Origin: REBR01 sp033721915
GTDB lineage: Bacteria > Pseudomonadota > Gammaproteobacteria > Pseudomonadales > Oleiphilaceae
Length of the DNA stretch: 41,513 nucleotides
Direction: 5' to 3'
Assembly: GCA_033721915.1 (NCBI GenBank)
Contig: JAWWAC010000025.1
Span: forward strand, 1 to 41,513
In this document: positions 8,310 through 17,158 of the stretch, piece by piece
Numbering within the stretch: position 1 is the stretch's first letter
Layout: every line of letters starts with the position of its first letter
Translations under genes and position numbers: made by a program
Notes under the pieces: model-generated
What the model was told of the DNA's origin: nothing
Databases searched by the model: none
Seen by the model: only the letters and a program-made list of their open reading frames with translations

Positions 8310-9443
8310 TTAATACGCGGCCTGGTAAATGGCCAGTGCATCGGCTTCCGTGACCTCCCGGGGGTTGTTCACCAGCAGGCGCTGCTGCAGCATGGCGTCC
8401 GCCGCGAGACGGGGCAGGAAGGACTCCTCAATGTCCATGTCCCGGAGTCGCGTGGGCAGCTCCACCGCCTCGATCAGACGGTCCATGGCCGCCACCAGAT
8501 CCGTGGCACCGTCCTCCACCAGCGGCGCCAGCTCCTCATACAGAGGCGCCGCCTCGCTGGCATTGAAGCGCAGCACATAGGGCAGTACCAGTGCGTTGCT
8601 CAGTCCGTGGGGAATATGGAAGTGTCCGCCCAGCGGATAGGCCAGTGCGTGTACCGCCGCCACCGGCGCGTTGGCAAAGGCCTGTCCGGCCAGTAGCGCC
8701 CCCAGCAGCATGCCGGAGCGGGCCTCCACATTGTCCCCCTCGTGCACCGCCTTGACGATATTGGCAGAGAGCAGACGCAGTGCCTCACGGGCCAGCACAT
8801 CGGACACGGGATTCTTGCGGATGCGGCTGGTGTAGGACTCAATGGCGTGAACCATCGCATCGATGCCCGTGGCGGCGGTGACATGGGGCGGCAGGCCCAG
8901 TGTCAGGTTGGCGTCCAGCAGGGCCACATCCGGCAGCAGCAGGGGAGAAACCACACCGGACTTGGTGGTCTCCCCGGTGGTGATAATGGCAATGGGCGTC
9001 ACCTCGGAGCCGGTGCCGGCGGTGGTGGGCACCTGGATCAGCGGCAGCCGCTGGCCGGCGGCGTTGCCCACACCGTAGATGTCCGGCAGTGACTGCTGGC
9101 AGCCCTCACTGGCCAGGAGCGCCACCACCTTGGCCACGTCCATGGAACTGCCGCCACCAAAGCCCACAATCAGGTCGGCCTTGTGTTCCAGTGCCTGATC
9201 CACGGCCCTGAGCACCGTGGTATCCGAGGGGTCCGCTTCCACCTCGGAGAACAGATGCACCGAGAGATCCGAGCTTTTAAACCCCTCGAGTACCGCATCC
9301 AGAAGCCCGACCTTGATAATGCCCGGGTCCGTGACAATCAGCACCGACCGGGCGCCGTGGTCGGCACAGATCTGCGCCAGCCGTGGCGCGCTGCCCACTT
9401 CGTTGATAATGGTTTTGGTGGTACTGAAGGTGAAGTCCGTCAT
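8310..9443 (-). CDS. Iron-containing (type III) alcohol dehydrogenase
   Basis: The start at ATG 9443 has GGGGA upstream and gives 377 residues, the usual family length; a longer frame to 9659 adds a non-family N-terminus that would overlap the Anbu gene. The NAD-binding FGGGSSMDVAK is at residues 95-105. The metal ligands of Fe-ADHs appear as Asp195 and His199 (GIDAMVHA), His265 and His279 (HALAYPLGGHFHIPHG). It is the first gene of the lipid operon and could interconvert long-chain alcohols and aldehydes, an inference from context. It is separated by 130 bases from the Anbu gene upstream, so it may have its own promoter there. Confidence 0.92.
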   Translation of the reverse strand: MTDFTFSTTKTIINEVGSAPRLAQICADHGARSVLIVTDPGIIKVGLLDAVLEGFKSSDLSVHLFSEVEADPSDTTVLRAVDQALEHKADLIVGFGGGSSMDVAKVVALLASEGCQQSLPDIYGVGNAAGQRLPLIQVPTTAGTGSEVTPIAIITTGETTKSGVVSPLLLPDVALLDANLTLGLPPHVTAATGIDAMVHAIESYTSRIRKNPVSDVLAREALRLLSANIVKAVHEGDNVEARSGMLLGALLAGQAFANAPVAAVHALAYPLGGHFHIPHGLSNALVLPYVLRFNASEAAPLYEELAPLVEDGATDLVAAMDRLIEAVELPTRLRDMDIEESFLPRLAADAMLQQRLLVNNPREVTEADALAIYQAAY

Positions 9444-9573
9444 TGTCCGATTCCCCGGGTTGTTGTTGGCTGCACTGAGTGTAACGGGCTTTGGGGTCAG
9501 ACCCAACTCTCTGGCCCGCAGGCGCGGGCGTTCACCAAAAAGAGGCCAGGTGCCCGTCAAACTTCTTTCAAGC

Positions 9574-10299
9574 TTATCCCAGCGTCGGAGGATCGAGGTT
9601 GGCAAGAAGCGTCTGAATGCCCTGATGCCAGTTATGGCGCAGTTGCATAAAATACGCATCCTGCTCGTCGACTCGGGTGGTCAGGCAGGGGCTGAGTTGA
9701 TCCGTTCGGTACAGGGCAACATCAATGGGCATGCCCACGGACAGGTTGCTCTTCATGGTGGAGTCGAAAGAAATCAGTGCGCACTGATAGGCTCTTTCCA
9801 GGCTGGTGGCAAAGGTCACCACCCGATCCAGAATGGGTCTGCCGTACTTGGACTCGCCGATCTGGAAATAGGGGGTTTCCCGTGTCGCCTCAATGAAGTT
9901 GCCTTCCGGGTAGATGTTGAACAGGCGGGGGGCTTCACCCCGTATTTGTCCGCCCAGTATCAGGGAGCAGCTTAAATCCACGTGATTGACGGTGCCATCG
10001 GGATTATCCCGCCTCAACACTTCTCGCATTGTCTTTCCGACCAGCTCTGCCGTCTCAAACAGGGTGGCGGTATTCAGCACGTTGGTGTTGTCAGAGTTTT
10101 TCCGCTTCTCCAGCAGGCTGATGATGCTCTGACTGGTGGAGAGGTTGCCGGAAGAGAGCAGAACAATGGAACGCTCTCCCTGTTGTTCGAACACATGCAT
10201 CTTGCGGAAGGTGGCTATCTGGTCAAAGCCTGCATTGGTACGGGTGTCGGACGCAAAAACCAAGCCATCCTCCAGGCACATCGCTACGCAGTAAGTCAT
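9574..10299 (-). CDS. Anbu, bacterial proteasome-related peptidase
   Basis: The protein is related to HslV and proteasome beta subunits and matches the Anbu (ancestral beta subunit) type. The start is placed at ATG 10299 rather than 10311 because Ntn-hydrolases need Thr right after the initiator Met: MTYCVAM gives Thr1 once Met is removed. In mature numbering Asp17 (SDTRTNAG) and Lys32 (FRKMHVF) are the other catalytic residues expected. The length of 241 residues is normal for Anbu. It is the last gene of a four-gene cluster with ATP-grasp, alpha-E and transglutaminase-like genes, the conserved Anbu neighbourhood. A 101-base gap separates it from the transglutaminase gene, so an additional internal promoter is possible. 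Anbu proteins assemble into ring or helical oligomers; the substrate is unknown. Confidence 0.93.
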   Translation of the reverse strand: MTYCVAMCLEDGLVFASDTRTNAGFDQIATFRKMHVFEQQGERSIVLLSSGNLSTSQSIISLLEKRKNSDNTNVLNTATLFETAELVGKTMREVLRRDNPDGTVNHVDLSCSLILGGQIRGEAPRLFNIYPEGNFIEATRETPYFQIGESKYGRPILDRVVTFATSLERAYQCALISFDSTMKSNLSVGMPIDVALYRTDQLSPCLTTRVDEQDAYFMQLRHNWHQGIQTLLANLDPPTLG

Positions 10300-10400
10300 C
10301 CGGTAATCCATGGTGGTGCTGTTGATAGGCCAGTGTAGCGCTTTCTAAAGTGAATGCAGGAGCCAATGCAAAAATTATCCGTTTGGAGCGTCTCTGCCGG

Positions 10401-11186
10401 CTATTGGCTTTCACCCGCCAGGGTCACCCAGGCCCGGGTTTGCAGGTCTTCCATACCACCTCCACTCCGGACTCCACGGACCGGTGCGGCATCCCGATAG
10501 TCCAGTCCCGTGGCCAGCTTGATATGGCTTTCTGCCACATTCAGCAGATTGACCACATCAAAAGTGTGCCAGTTGTGTCCCAGCCAGGCCTCCGCCCAGG
10601 CATGAGTGGCCAGATGCTCATCGGAATGGGTGTGTACATAGCCACTGACATATCGCACCGGGACACCAATGTGCCGGCAGCAGGCAATGAAGATATGGGT
10701 ATGATCCTGACACACGCCCGCTTTCTTCTGAAACGCTTCAGCCGCACTGTGGGTGACGGTGGTGGCGCCGGGGGTAAAGTGAATGTGCTCCAGTATGCGT
10801 TTCATCATCCGCACCAGGCTGCGTTTGTTGGCGGAAAACTGGCTGGCAAATGCCTTGATGTCCTTGTCCGGTTCGGTCAGCGGGGTAGGACGCAGAAACA
10901 CCTGTGGCGGGAAAGGGGAGTCGTCCCGGGTCAGTGGCTTGCCGGTCAGGTCCACAATGCCCTCGGCGGTCAGGGTCATGCTGGTGACGGTGTTGTTCAT
11001 GGTGAGTACCGTGACCAAGTTGCCGAAGCCATCGGTCATCTGACTGGTCTCTCCCGGGAGTGTCAGTGTCCATTCCACGATTTTTTGTTGCGGTGTATTG
11101 CGGGGTGTCAGGCGCAAATACTGCAGGCTTTTGGCCATGGGCTCGTCATAGCGGTAAACGGTGTCATGGCGAATATGCAATTTCAT
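10401..11186 (-). CDS. Transglutaminase-like cysteine protease (Anbu cluster)
   Basis: Start at ATG 11186, with GGGGTGG upstream, gives 261 residues; the longer open frame to 11420 runs into the alpha-E gene and is not family-like. The N-terminal 80 residues resemble the bacterial transglutaminase N-terminal domain (MKLHIRHDTVYRYDEP). The core has the catalytic triad Cys159 (KAGVCQDHTH), His195 (THAWAEAW) and Asp210 (WHTFDVVN). In this setting such proteins are thought to act as peptidases or amidases on the product of the ATP-grasp enzyme, an idea from comparative genomics. Only one base separates it from the alpha-E gene, so the two are co-translated. Confidence 0.9.
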   Translation of the reverse strand: MKLHIRHDTVYRYDEPMAKSLQYLRLTPRNTPQQKIVEWTLTLPGETSQMTDGFGNLVTVLTMNNTVTSMTLTAEGIVDLTGKPLTRDDSPFPPQVFLRPTPLTEPDKDIKAFASQFSANKRSLVRMMKRILEHIHFTPGATTVTHSAAEAFQKKAGVCQDHTHIFIACCRHIGVPVRYVSGYVHTHSDEHLATHAWAEAWLGHNWHTFDVVNLLNVAESHIKLATGLDYRDAAPVRGVRSGGGMEDLQTRAWVTLAGESQ

Positions 11187-11187
11187 G

Positions 11188-12120
11188 TTACCACCCCATG
11201 TAGTCTTTCTGGATCTGGTCAGAGATGCGCTGAATACGGGCGAGAAAATCCACCAGATACTCGTGAATACCGCGTTCTTCAATGTAGTCCCGGTCGCCGA
11301 ACCGGATATTGGCGTACAGGCTGGTAGCCAGTCGGCGGGCGCGCCGGGAATTGCCGCTTTCAATCTGCTCCAGCAGTCCGGCAATTTCCTGCAGGCAGGC
11401 ATGAAGTGAGCGGGGAACATCGGACTTGAGAATCAGCAACTCAGTCACGGACATGGGTTCAATATTGTGGCCGTAGGTATTCTGGTAGGCCTCAAACGCC
11501 GCCAGGGAATGCAGCAGAGCCGTCCACTCGAAAAACGACTGGGTCGGATGCTCTTTGAGGGAGTCTGTGGCCATGTGGTGGCGAATATCCAGTACCCGGG
11601 CGGTGGTGTCCGCCCTCTCAATAAAGGTGCCCAGACGCAGGAAATTGAAGGCATCGTTGCGCAACAGGGTGCCGTAAGCCGCCCCGCGGAAGACGTGGGA
11701 CCGCTCGCGGGTCCAGTCAAACACCTGGCTGGCATTAGACTCGGTAACTCCTTTCTGCCGCAGTTCCCGGAGTTCCAGCCAGGACAGATTGATGCTCTCC
11801 CACACATCCGACGAGAGGTTGCCCCGTACATGCAGGGCATTGTCCCTGGCGCTGCGGATCACGCTGAATACGCTGGCGGGATGACGATCATCCAGCAACA
11901 GGAAGTCGATCAGGTTCTGTGGCGTGATGACTCCGTAGAGTTCATTGAAGACCTTCTGAGTACCAGTGACCAGCAAGGGGACAGACAACTGCTCCTCCCG
12001 ATCTTCCGGCACATCGATCAGTGCCATCGTCAGGCTCACATCCAGCAACCGGGCCTGAGTTTCGGCTCTTTCCAGGTAACGAGCCATCCAGAACAGGCTT
12101 GAGGCAGCACGGCTCAGCAT
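11188..12120 (-). CDS. Alpha-E domain protein (DUF403), Anbu cluster
   Basis: Start at ATG 12120, with GGAGG 8 bases upstream, gives 310 residues. The N-terminus MLSRAASSLFWMARYLERAE is characteristic of the alpha-E family, an all-helical protein found next to circularly permuted ATP-grasp enzymes; a second similar helix pair (FLRLGTFIERADTTARVLD) lies at about residues 155-173. The family has no established enzymatic reaction; it is predicted to partner the ATP-grasp protein in making a peptide or amide bond. The gene overlaps the end of the ATP-grasp gene by 7 bases and ends 1 base before the transglutaminase gene. Confidence 0.92.
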   Translation of the reverse strand: MLSRAASSLFWMARYLERAETQARLLDVSLTMALIDVPEDREEQLSVPLLVTGTQKVFNELYGVITPQNLIDFLLLDDRHPASVFSVIRSARDNALHVRGNLSSDVWESINLSWLELRELRQKGVTESNASQVFDWTRERSHVFRGAAYGTLLRNDAFNFLRLGTFIERADTTARVLDIRHHMATDSLKEHPTQSFFEWTALLHSLAAFEAYQNTYGHNIEPMSVTELLILKSDVPRSLHACLQEIAGLLEQIESGNSRRARRLATSLYANIRFGDRDYIEERGIHEYLVDFLARIQRISDQIQKDYMGW

Positions 12121-13547
12121 TGGTCGTCCTCCAGTACCCAGGTGTCCTTGGTGCCACCGCCCTGTGATGAATTCACCACCAGAGAACCGGCTTTCAGGGC
12201 CACACGGGTGAGACCACCCGGCACCATCTGAATCTTTTTGCCGGACAACACAAAGGGGCGCAGGTCCAGGTGTCTGGGAGCGATACCGTCTTCCACAAAG
12301 GTCGGGCAGGTGGACAGGCTCAGTGTGGGTTGCGCAATGTAGTGGGCGGGTCGGGCCCGGAGCAGGGCACGGAATTGCTCCAGTTCCTTTTTGCTGGCCA
12401 CGGGGCCGATCAGCATGCCGTAACCGCCGGCCCCCTGGGTTTCCTTGACCACCAGTTCCGGCAGGTGCTCGAGCACGTATTGCAGGTCTTTTGAGTTGCG
12501 GCATTGCCAGGTAGGCACATTTTTCAGGATGGGCTCTTCCCCCAGATAAAAGCGGATCATGTCCGGCACATAGGGGTAGATGGACTTGTCGTCTGCCACT
12601 CCGGTGCCCATGGCGTTGGTCAGCACCACGTTGCCTGTGCGGTAGGCCGAGTAGAGACCGGGAACCCCGAGCATGGAATCGGGATTGCCGATCAGCGGGT
12701 CCAGAAAGTCATCATCCACACGGCGATAGATGACATCCACCTGTTGCGGACCGGTGGTGGTTTTCATGTAGACCCGGTTATTGCGGACAAAGAGATCCGC
12801 GCCTTCCACCAGTTCGACCCCCATCTGACGGGCCAGAAAGGTGTGTTCAAAATAGGCACTATTGAACCGGCCCGGGGTGAGTATCACCACCGTGGGATCC
12901 GGATTGAGAGAGGCTGCGCGCAGGGTTTCACCCAGCATGGCGGGGTAGTGATCCACGGGCGCCACGGGTGCTTCGGCAAACAGTTCCGGAAAGAGGCGCA
13001 TCATCATGCGCCGGTTTTCCAGCATGTAGGAGACCCCACTGGGGCATCGCAGATTGTCCTCAAGCACGTAAAAATCGCCGTCACTGTGGCGAATCAGGTC
13101 AATCCCCGCAATGTGGGAATACAGGTTGCGTGGCAGTTTGAGTTTCTGCATGCCGGGCTGGTATTGAGGGTTGGCAAACACCTGTTCGGCACTGATCACA
13201 CCGGCACGGACAATGTCGAAGTCGTGGTAAATATCAAACAGGAAACGGTTCAGGGCCTGAACCCGCTGGCGCAGTCCCGCCTGAAGTTTTTGCCAATCGG
13301 CCGCGGAAATAACCCGTGGGATCAGGTCGAATGGAATCAGACGGTCCGCTCCCTGGTCCTCACCGTAGACATTGAAGGTAATCCCCAGGCGCTGGAATAA
13401 CACATCGGCTTCCCGACGTTTCTCAGCCAGAAGCGACTCATCGGTGCTCGACAGCCACTGCTCCACAATACGGCAGCTGGGTCTCACCTGGTTGTTTTCA
13501 TCAAACAACTCGTCATACAGGCCTTTGGGGGCTGTTTGAATATTCAT
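12114..13547 (-). CDS. Circularly permuted ATP-grasp protein (CP_ATPgrasp type), Anbu cluster
   Basis: ATG 13547, with AAGG upstream, gives 477 residues, in the family range; the open frame upstream to 13886 lacks family sequence. Recognisable segments are 'GIDLIRHSDGDFYVLEDNLRCPSGVSYMLENR' (residues about 156-187), where the acidic and Asn residues would bind Mg-ATP, and 'VVKETQGAGGYGMLIGP' (about 365-381), a glycine-rich nucleotide loop. The order of the two is reversed relative to ordinary ATP-grasp enzymes, which defines the permuted family. It should ligate a carboxylate to an amine using ATP; substrate unknown. It is the first gene of the Anbu operon, and a sigma-54-like promoter lies about 80 bases upstream. 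Confidence 0.92.
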   Translation of the reverse strand: MNIQTAPKGLYDELFDENNQVRPSCRIVEQWLSSTDESLLAEKRREADVLFQRLGITFNVYGEDQGADRLIPFDLIPRVISAADWQKLQAGLRQRVQALNRFLFDIYHDFDIVRAGVISAEQVFANPQYQPGMQKLKLPRNLYSHIAGIDLIRHSDGDFYVLEDNLRCPSGVSYMLENRRMMMRLFPELFAEAPVAPVDHYPAMLGETLRAASLNPDPTVVILTPGRFNSAYFEHTFLARQMGVELVEGADLFVRNNRVYMKTTTGPQQVDVIYRRVDDDFLDPLIGNPDSMLGVPGLYSAYRTGNVVLTNAMGTGVADDKSIYPYVPDMIRFYLGEEPILKNVPTWQCRNSKDLQYVLEHLPELVVKETQGAGGYGMLIGPVASKKELEQFRALLRARPAHYIAQPTLSLSTCPTFVEDGIAPRHLDLRPFVLSGKKIQMVPGGLTRVALKAGSLVVNSSQGGGTKDTWVLEDDQC

Positions 13548-13625
13548 GGCACGGACCTTCGCGATTAACCCCGGCATATGAAATGGGGAGGGTGAATGGC
13601 TGATGCAGCAGCCCTGATAAGCTTT

Positions 13626-13641
13626 AGCAAAAGGCAGGCCA
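13626..13641 (-). promoter_or_regulatory. Sigma-54 (RpoN)-like promoter for the Anbu operon
   Basis: On the minus strand TGGCCTGCCTTTTGCT keeps the -24 GG and -12 GC with exactly 10 bases between them and agrees with TGGCACG-N4-TTGCW at most positions. It would start transcription near 13615 and give a leader of roughly 68 bases before ATG 13547. A long gene-free region upstream leaves room for an activator, but no specific enhancer site is recognised. Confidence 0.5.
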
Positions 13642-14011
13642 TGGTATTCATTGAGTGCACAAAGTCGGTTTTTTGGGGGGATCGCGGTCAGCCAGCGCAG
13701 CCATTGATTGCACTTGAACGGAGCATCAGCGTGACTGCAAGGCATCACAGCGCACCAAACTGAGGCGAGAAGCTGTGAGGTGGTATCAGGAAGACACCGG
13801 GTGCCGCACTCGGGATCCTCAATGGCGTCTGGGTGAACAACCTTGTGAGCGAAGACGACTCCCGCCAGAAATAATTCCCAGTACAACCAGCAAACTCCTT
13901 CGGGTGACTCCAGCCCGCAACCAGCCTTGAGGGCCCGTTACGCGCATTTTCGGACCTCATGCCGACAGCAGACACACACTCAAACATCGACTGATTCCAT
14001 CGAATATTGCG

Positions 14012-14027
14012 CATAATGTATATTATG
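14012..14027. promoter_or_regulatory. AT-rich palindrome in the Anbu-maoC intergenic region
   Basis: CATAAT and ATTATG flank a GTAT centre, giving perfect 6-base arms in a patch much richer in AT than its surroundings. It could be an operator or part of a promoter; there is no regulator to assign it to. Confidence 0.35.
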
Positions 14028-14285
14028 TTAAATAAGGTCTGTGGCGATCGTATGGCTTCTCTGTGTTCATTAAGGGCAACACCCCACCCCAGAAAACCTG
14101 CTTTCCCGGCACCGCCCTTATACCAAACGGCTTACCCTGCCCGACGGTCCCTGGGTCGTTGCCAGCCAACCCGTTAATGATGCAGAACAATTGACCCCGG
14201 TACCGTCCGCTGCAACCATGCTGCATCGATCGCAAACGCCATCCGCGACCGTCAACCCTTCACAACAATAGCCATGGAGAACACC

Positions 14286-14741
14286 ATGTCCGCCGTACCC
14301 GTTTCCGAACTCACTTCCTATATTGGCAAGGATCTCGGTTATTCCGAATGGATGACCATCGATCAGGAGCGCGTCAACCAGTTTGCCGAATGCACTGGCG
14401 ACCACCAGTTCATTCATATTGATGAGGAAAAAGCCAAAGAAACGCCCTTTGGTGGCACCGTGGCCCATGGATTCCTGTCACTGTCACTGCTGCCGGTACT
14501 GTCAGCCGATGTGCTGATTCGCCCCCGTGAGCTGAAGATGGCCGTCAACTATGGCCTCGACAGCCTGCGCTTTATCCAGCCCGTGCGAGTGGGTTCGCGG
14601 GTGCGTCTGCAAATAACGGTGACTGACGTCACCGAGAAGAAACCCGGCCAATGGCTGGTCAAATCCCGCTCAACACTGGAAATCGAGGGCCAGGATAAAC
14701 CCGCCTTTATGGCCGATCACCTGACCCTGTACTTTGTCTGA
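14286..14741 (+). CDS. MaoC-like (R)-specific enoyl-CoA hydratase/dehydratase
   Basis: ATG 14286 is preferred over 14274 because GGAGA ends 5 bases before it; it gives 151 residues. The hydratase-2 motif is present as TGDHQFIHID at residues 37-46, with catalytic Asp39 and His44, followed by GGTVAHGFLSLSL. The family (MaoC, NodN, PhaJ) hydrates trans-2-enoyl-CoA to the (R)-3-hydroxy form, feeding fatty-acid or polyhydroxyalkanoate metabolism. It stands alone, with a long leader region upstream and a hairpin downstream. Confidence 0.9.
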   Translation: MSAVPVSELTSYIGKDLGYSEWMTIDQERVNQFAECTGDHQFIHIDEEKAKETPFGGTVAHGFLSLSLLPVLSADVLIRPRELKMAVNYGLDSLRFIQPVRVGSRVRLQITVTDVTEKKPGQWLVKSRSTLEIEGQDKPAFMADHLTLYFV

Positions 14742-15034
14742 ATCCTTGCCGGTCCCGGAATCCAGGTTCCAGGACCATTTCCGGTACCGGTTTCTTCCAG
14801 CCACTCCCGGTTGCAGCGATTCCAGTCCCCATCCAGGTCACTGAAATACAAGCCTCTCTTGTCATTAATGCGCAATGTTTCCGTCAAGAAACATTAAATA
14901 TCACAGTGCATTACACAAACTTCGTCACATTCTGCTATAACTGTCTGATCAGTATTTAACACAGTTTTCAAACCCCGGGCCTGTGCCCGCAGAGCGAGGC
15001 CTTTCAGGGCCTTGTGGCGTTTCTGGAGCCGCAT
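14742..15034. other. Intergenic region before the lytic transglycosylase
   Basis: About 290 bases with no ORF. Beyond the hairpin at 14751-14776, the part from 14860 to 14975 is AT-rich and should contain the lytic transglycosylase promoter. TATAAC at 14936-14941 is a fair -10, with TTACAC at 14911-14916 as a poorly spaced (19 bases) -35. Confidence 0.45.
14751..14776 (+). terminator. Hairpin downstream of maoC-like gene
   Basis: GGTCCCGGAA and TTCCAGGACC form a 10-bp stem with one mismatch around a 6-base loop, 10 bases after the stop codon. Only a short ATTT follows, so termination strength is uncertain. Confidence 0.5.
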
Positions 15035-17152
15035 GTGAAACTTCTTGAGTCCCTTTTCCGCCCATTTTCCGGTTATCCCATGGCCTGTACGGGTGTGGCT
15101 GCCGTTATGGCGCTGCTGGCACTGCCCGTTTCGGCCGCAGGTCCTCTGGCCAATGAAAAGCGCCTTTATCAGGAGGAGGACCCGGTCAGCGAAGCCACCC
15201 AGGAAAATACCGCCGTTGAATCGGAAGAATCGCTGCCTGACGATCCTGGTTTCGAGCGCAAGCAACTGTTGATGCAGAGGGCGTGGTTTCTTCAGGCCGA
15301 GAACGCCATCAGGGAAGGCGATACAGAGGCCTTTGAGTCACTCAGAGAGCGCCTTGAAGACTATCCATTGCTGCCCTACCTGGAGCTGCGCGAACTTCAG
15401 CGCCGGCTGTTTTCAGCACAGCCGGAGGAAGTGGCCGCTTTGCTGGACAGACACCGGGAGATTCCCCACAGCGAATCAGTGCGCCGGCAGTGGCTGACCC
15501 ATCTTGGTCGCAACGGTGAGTGGGCGGTATTGCGTGAGTATGCCAGTACCCCGGTCCATGGCCATCAGCTGCAGTGCCTGGTACTGCGTGCCCAACTGTT
15601 GGATCAGGAGGGCGCCCTGAGGGATAAAGAGCGGGCTGTGCAGGCCATGAACCAGGCGCTGCCCGGCATCTGGCTGACCGGCTACTCACTGCCTGACAGC
15701 TGCGACCCCCTGCTCTCTGCCTGGCGCGATCAGGGCGGTCTGACGGACGATCTGGTCTGGCAGCGCATGAGGCTCGCCCTGGAGAACCACAACGAAGGGC
15801 TGGCCCGGTACCTGCAGCGCTATCTCCCGGAGGAGGACCGGGAGAAGGCCGTGCAGTGGCTGTCTGTGCACCGTCAGCCGCAGAGGCTGAAGCATCACGA
15901 CCGCTATCAGGACGATACGGAACTGACCCGGGACATCCTGTTTCATGGCCTGAAGCGGCTTATTCGCAACAATCCTGAAACAGCGGAGCCCATCTGGCGT
16001 CAGTACGACAAGAGCCATGGTTTTTCACTGGAGCAGCGTGAGAGCCTTGACCGGCTGCTGGGGCTTCGTCTGGCTGTGCGTTACCACAAGAATGCACTGC
16101 CCTGGCTCAAGCGGGCCAGCCTGACCGACCCGGACCCCACACTGCACGAATGGCAGGCGCGGGTGCACCTGCGCGACAGTGACTGGAAGGCTTTACTGGA
16201 GGTGATCCAGTCCATGCCGCAATCACTGGCACAACAAGGCACCTGGCAGTACTGGCAGGCGCGCGGCCGTGAGGCACTGGGGGATCACGAGCAGGCAGAG
16301 AGTCTTTACCAGGCCGTGTCGCAACAACGCAGTTTTTACGGCTTTCTGGCCGCAGACCAGCTTGGCAGGCCCTATGCGCTGAACCATCAGCCCTTTGTGG
16401 CGGATGGCCGCCAGATCCGGGAACTGTCCCAGAGGCCCGGAATCCGCCGTGCCAGGGAGCTGTATGAGCTCGAGCGGCTGCATCATGCCCGCAGCGAGTG
16501 GTTCAGCAGCCTCTCCCGGGGCGATGAGTCCGAGCTACTGGCCGCGGCCCAGCTGGCCAGCCACTGGGGCTGGCATGAACGCTCAGTGATGGGCACCATC
16601 GCCGCACAGGCCTGGGACCGGCTGGAACTGCGGTTCCCCCTGGCGTACCCGGGGCCGTTCACGGAGTCCGCCCGCGAGCACAAGGTGGACATCAACTGGG
16701 TGTATGCCATGGCTCGCCAGGAGAGCGCATTCATGCCGGATGCCCGCTCCAGCAGGGGGGCACTGGGGCTCCTGCAGCTTCTGCCGGGTACGGCCGGGGC
16801 AACGGCAAGGCAGTATTCGCTGCCCTTTGAGGGGCACCAGTCGCTGCTCAGGCCAGAGATCAACATACGCCTTGGTACGGCCCATCTGGGCCAGTTGCTG
16901 GAGTCGTTCCAGGGCAACCGGGTGCTGGCCACAGCGGCCTATAACGCCGGCGAGCACCGGGTGAGAAGCTGGCTGGAGGATGGCGGGGATGCCCTGGCGA
17001 CGGACATATGGCTGGAAACCATGCCGTATTATGAAACCCGTCAATACGTTCAGAACATTATGGCGTATACCATCATTTACAGTGACCGCCGCGGCCAGAG
17101 AGTGGCGGGAATATTCAACCAACAGGAACTGGCTTGCGCCTGTATCGAGTAG
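15035..17152 (+). CDS. Soluble lytic murein transglycosylase (Slt70-like)
   Basis: A GTG at 15035, with GGAG 6 bases upstream, starts a signal peptide (VKLLESLFRPFSGYPMACTG... cleaved near VSA-AG); GTG 15014 is a less likely alternative. The resulting 705 residues are slightly longer than E. coli Slt70. Residues about 70-530 form the long alpha-helical superhelical U-domain; the C-terminal SLT domain has the catalytic Glu563 in MARQESAF, then SSRGALGLLQLLPGTA and AYNAGEHRVRSWL. It cleaves peptidoglycan glycan strands in the periplasm with formation of 1,6-anhydro-muropeptides. An acidic insertion (EEDPVSEATQENTAVESEESLPDD) after the signal is unusual for the family. Confidence 0.93.
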   Translation: MKLLESLFRPFSGYPMACTGVAAVMALLALPVSAAGPLANEKRLYQEEDPVSEATQENTAVESEESLPDDPGFERKQLLMQRAWFLQAENAIREGDTEAFESLRERLEDYPLLPYLELRELQRRLFSAQPEEVAALLDRHREIPHSESVRRQWLTHLGRNGEWAVLREYASTPVHGHQLQCLVLRAQLLDQEGALRDKERAVQAMNQALPGIWLTGYSLPDSCDPLLSAWRDQGGLTDDLVWQRMRLALENHNEGLARYLQRYLPEEDREKAVQWLSVHRQPQRLKHHDRYQDDTELTRDILFHGLKRLIRNNPETAEPIWRQYDKSHGFSLEQRESLDRLLGLRLAVRYHKNALPWLKRASLTDPDPTLHEWQARVHLRDSDWKALLEVIQSMPQSLAQQGTWQYWQARGREALGDHEQAESLYQAVSQQRSFYGFLAADQLGRPYALNHQPFVADGRQIRELSQRPGIRRARELYELERLHHARSEWFSSLSRGDESELLAAAQLASHWGWHERSVMGTIAAQAWDRLELRFPLAYPGPFTESAREHKVDINWVYAMARQESAFMPDARSSRGALGLLQLLPGTAGATARQYSLPFEGHQSLLRPEINIRLGTAHLGQLLESFQGNRVLATAAYNAGEHRVRSWLEDGGDALATDIWLETMPYYETRQYVQNIMAYTIIYSDRRGQRVAGIFNQQELACACIE

Positions 17153-17158
17153 AACACC

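Larger units (their letters stand above)
13548..14285. other. 738-bp gene-free region between the Anbu operon and maoC
   Basis: This is the longest non-coding stretch. Short open frames on the minus strand (for example 13745-14014) lack ribosome sites, domains and family-like sequence and look like chance. It holds the RpoN-like promoter at 13626-13641 and an AT-rich palindrome at 14012-14027. The rest, from about 13660 to 14000, shows no structure I can name; an unannotated small RNA or activator sites cannot be excluded. Confidence 0.6.

Noticed and set aside
9484..9529. Inverted repeats (TTGGGGTCAGACCCAA and GCCCGC/GCGGGC) between the Anbu and alcohol dehydrogenase genes
   Set aside because: Stems are short and no T-run follows; they could be a weak terminator or operator but the signal is too poor to annotate.
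13745..14014. 89-codon minus-strand frame in the large intergenic region
   Set aside because: There is no ribosome site, no hydrophobic or family-like segment, and unusual residue composition; it was kept as non-coding.
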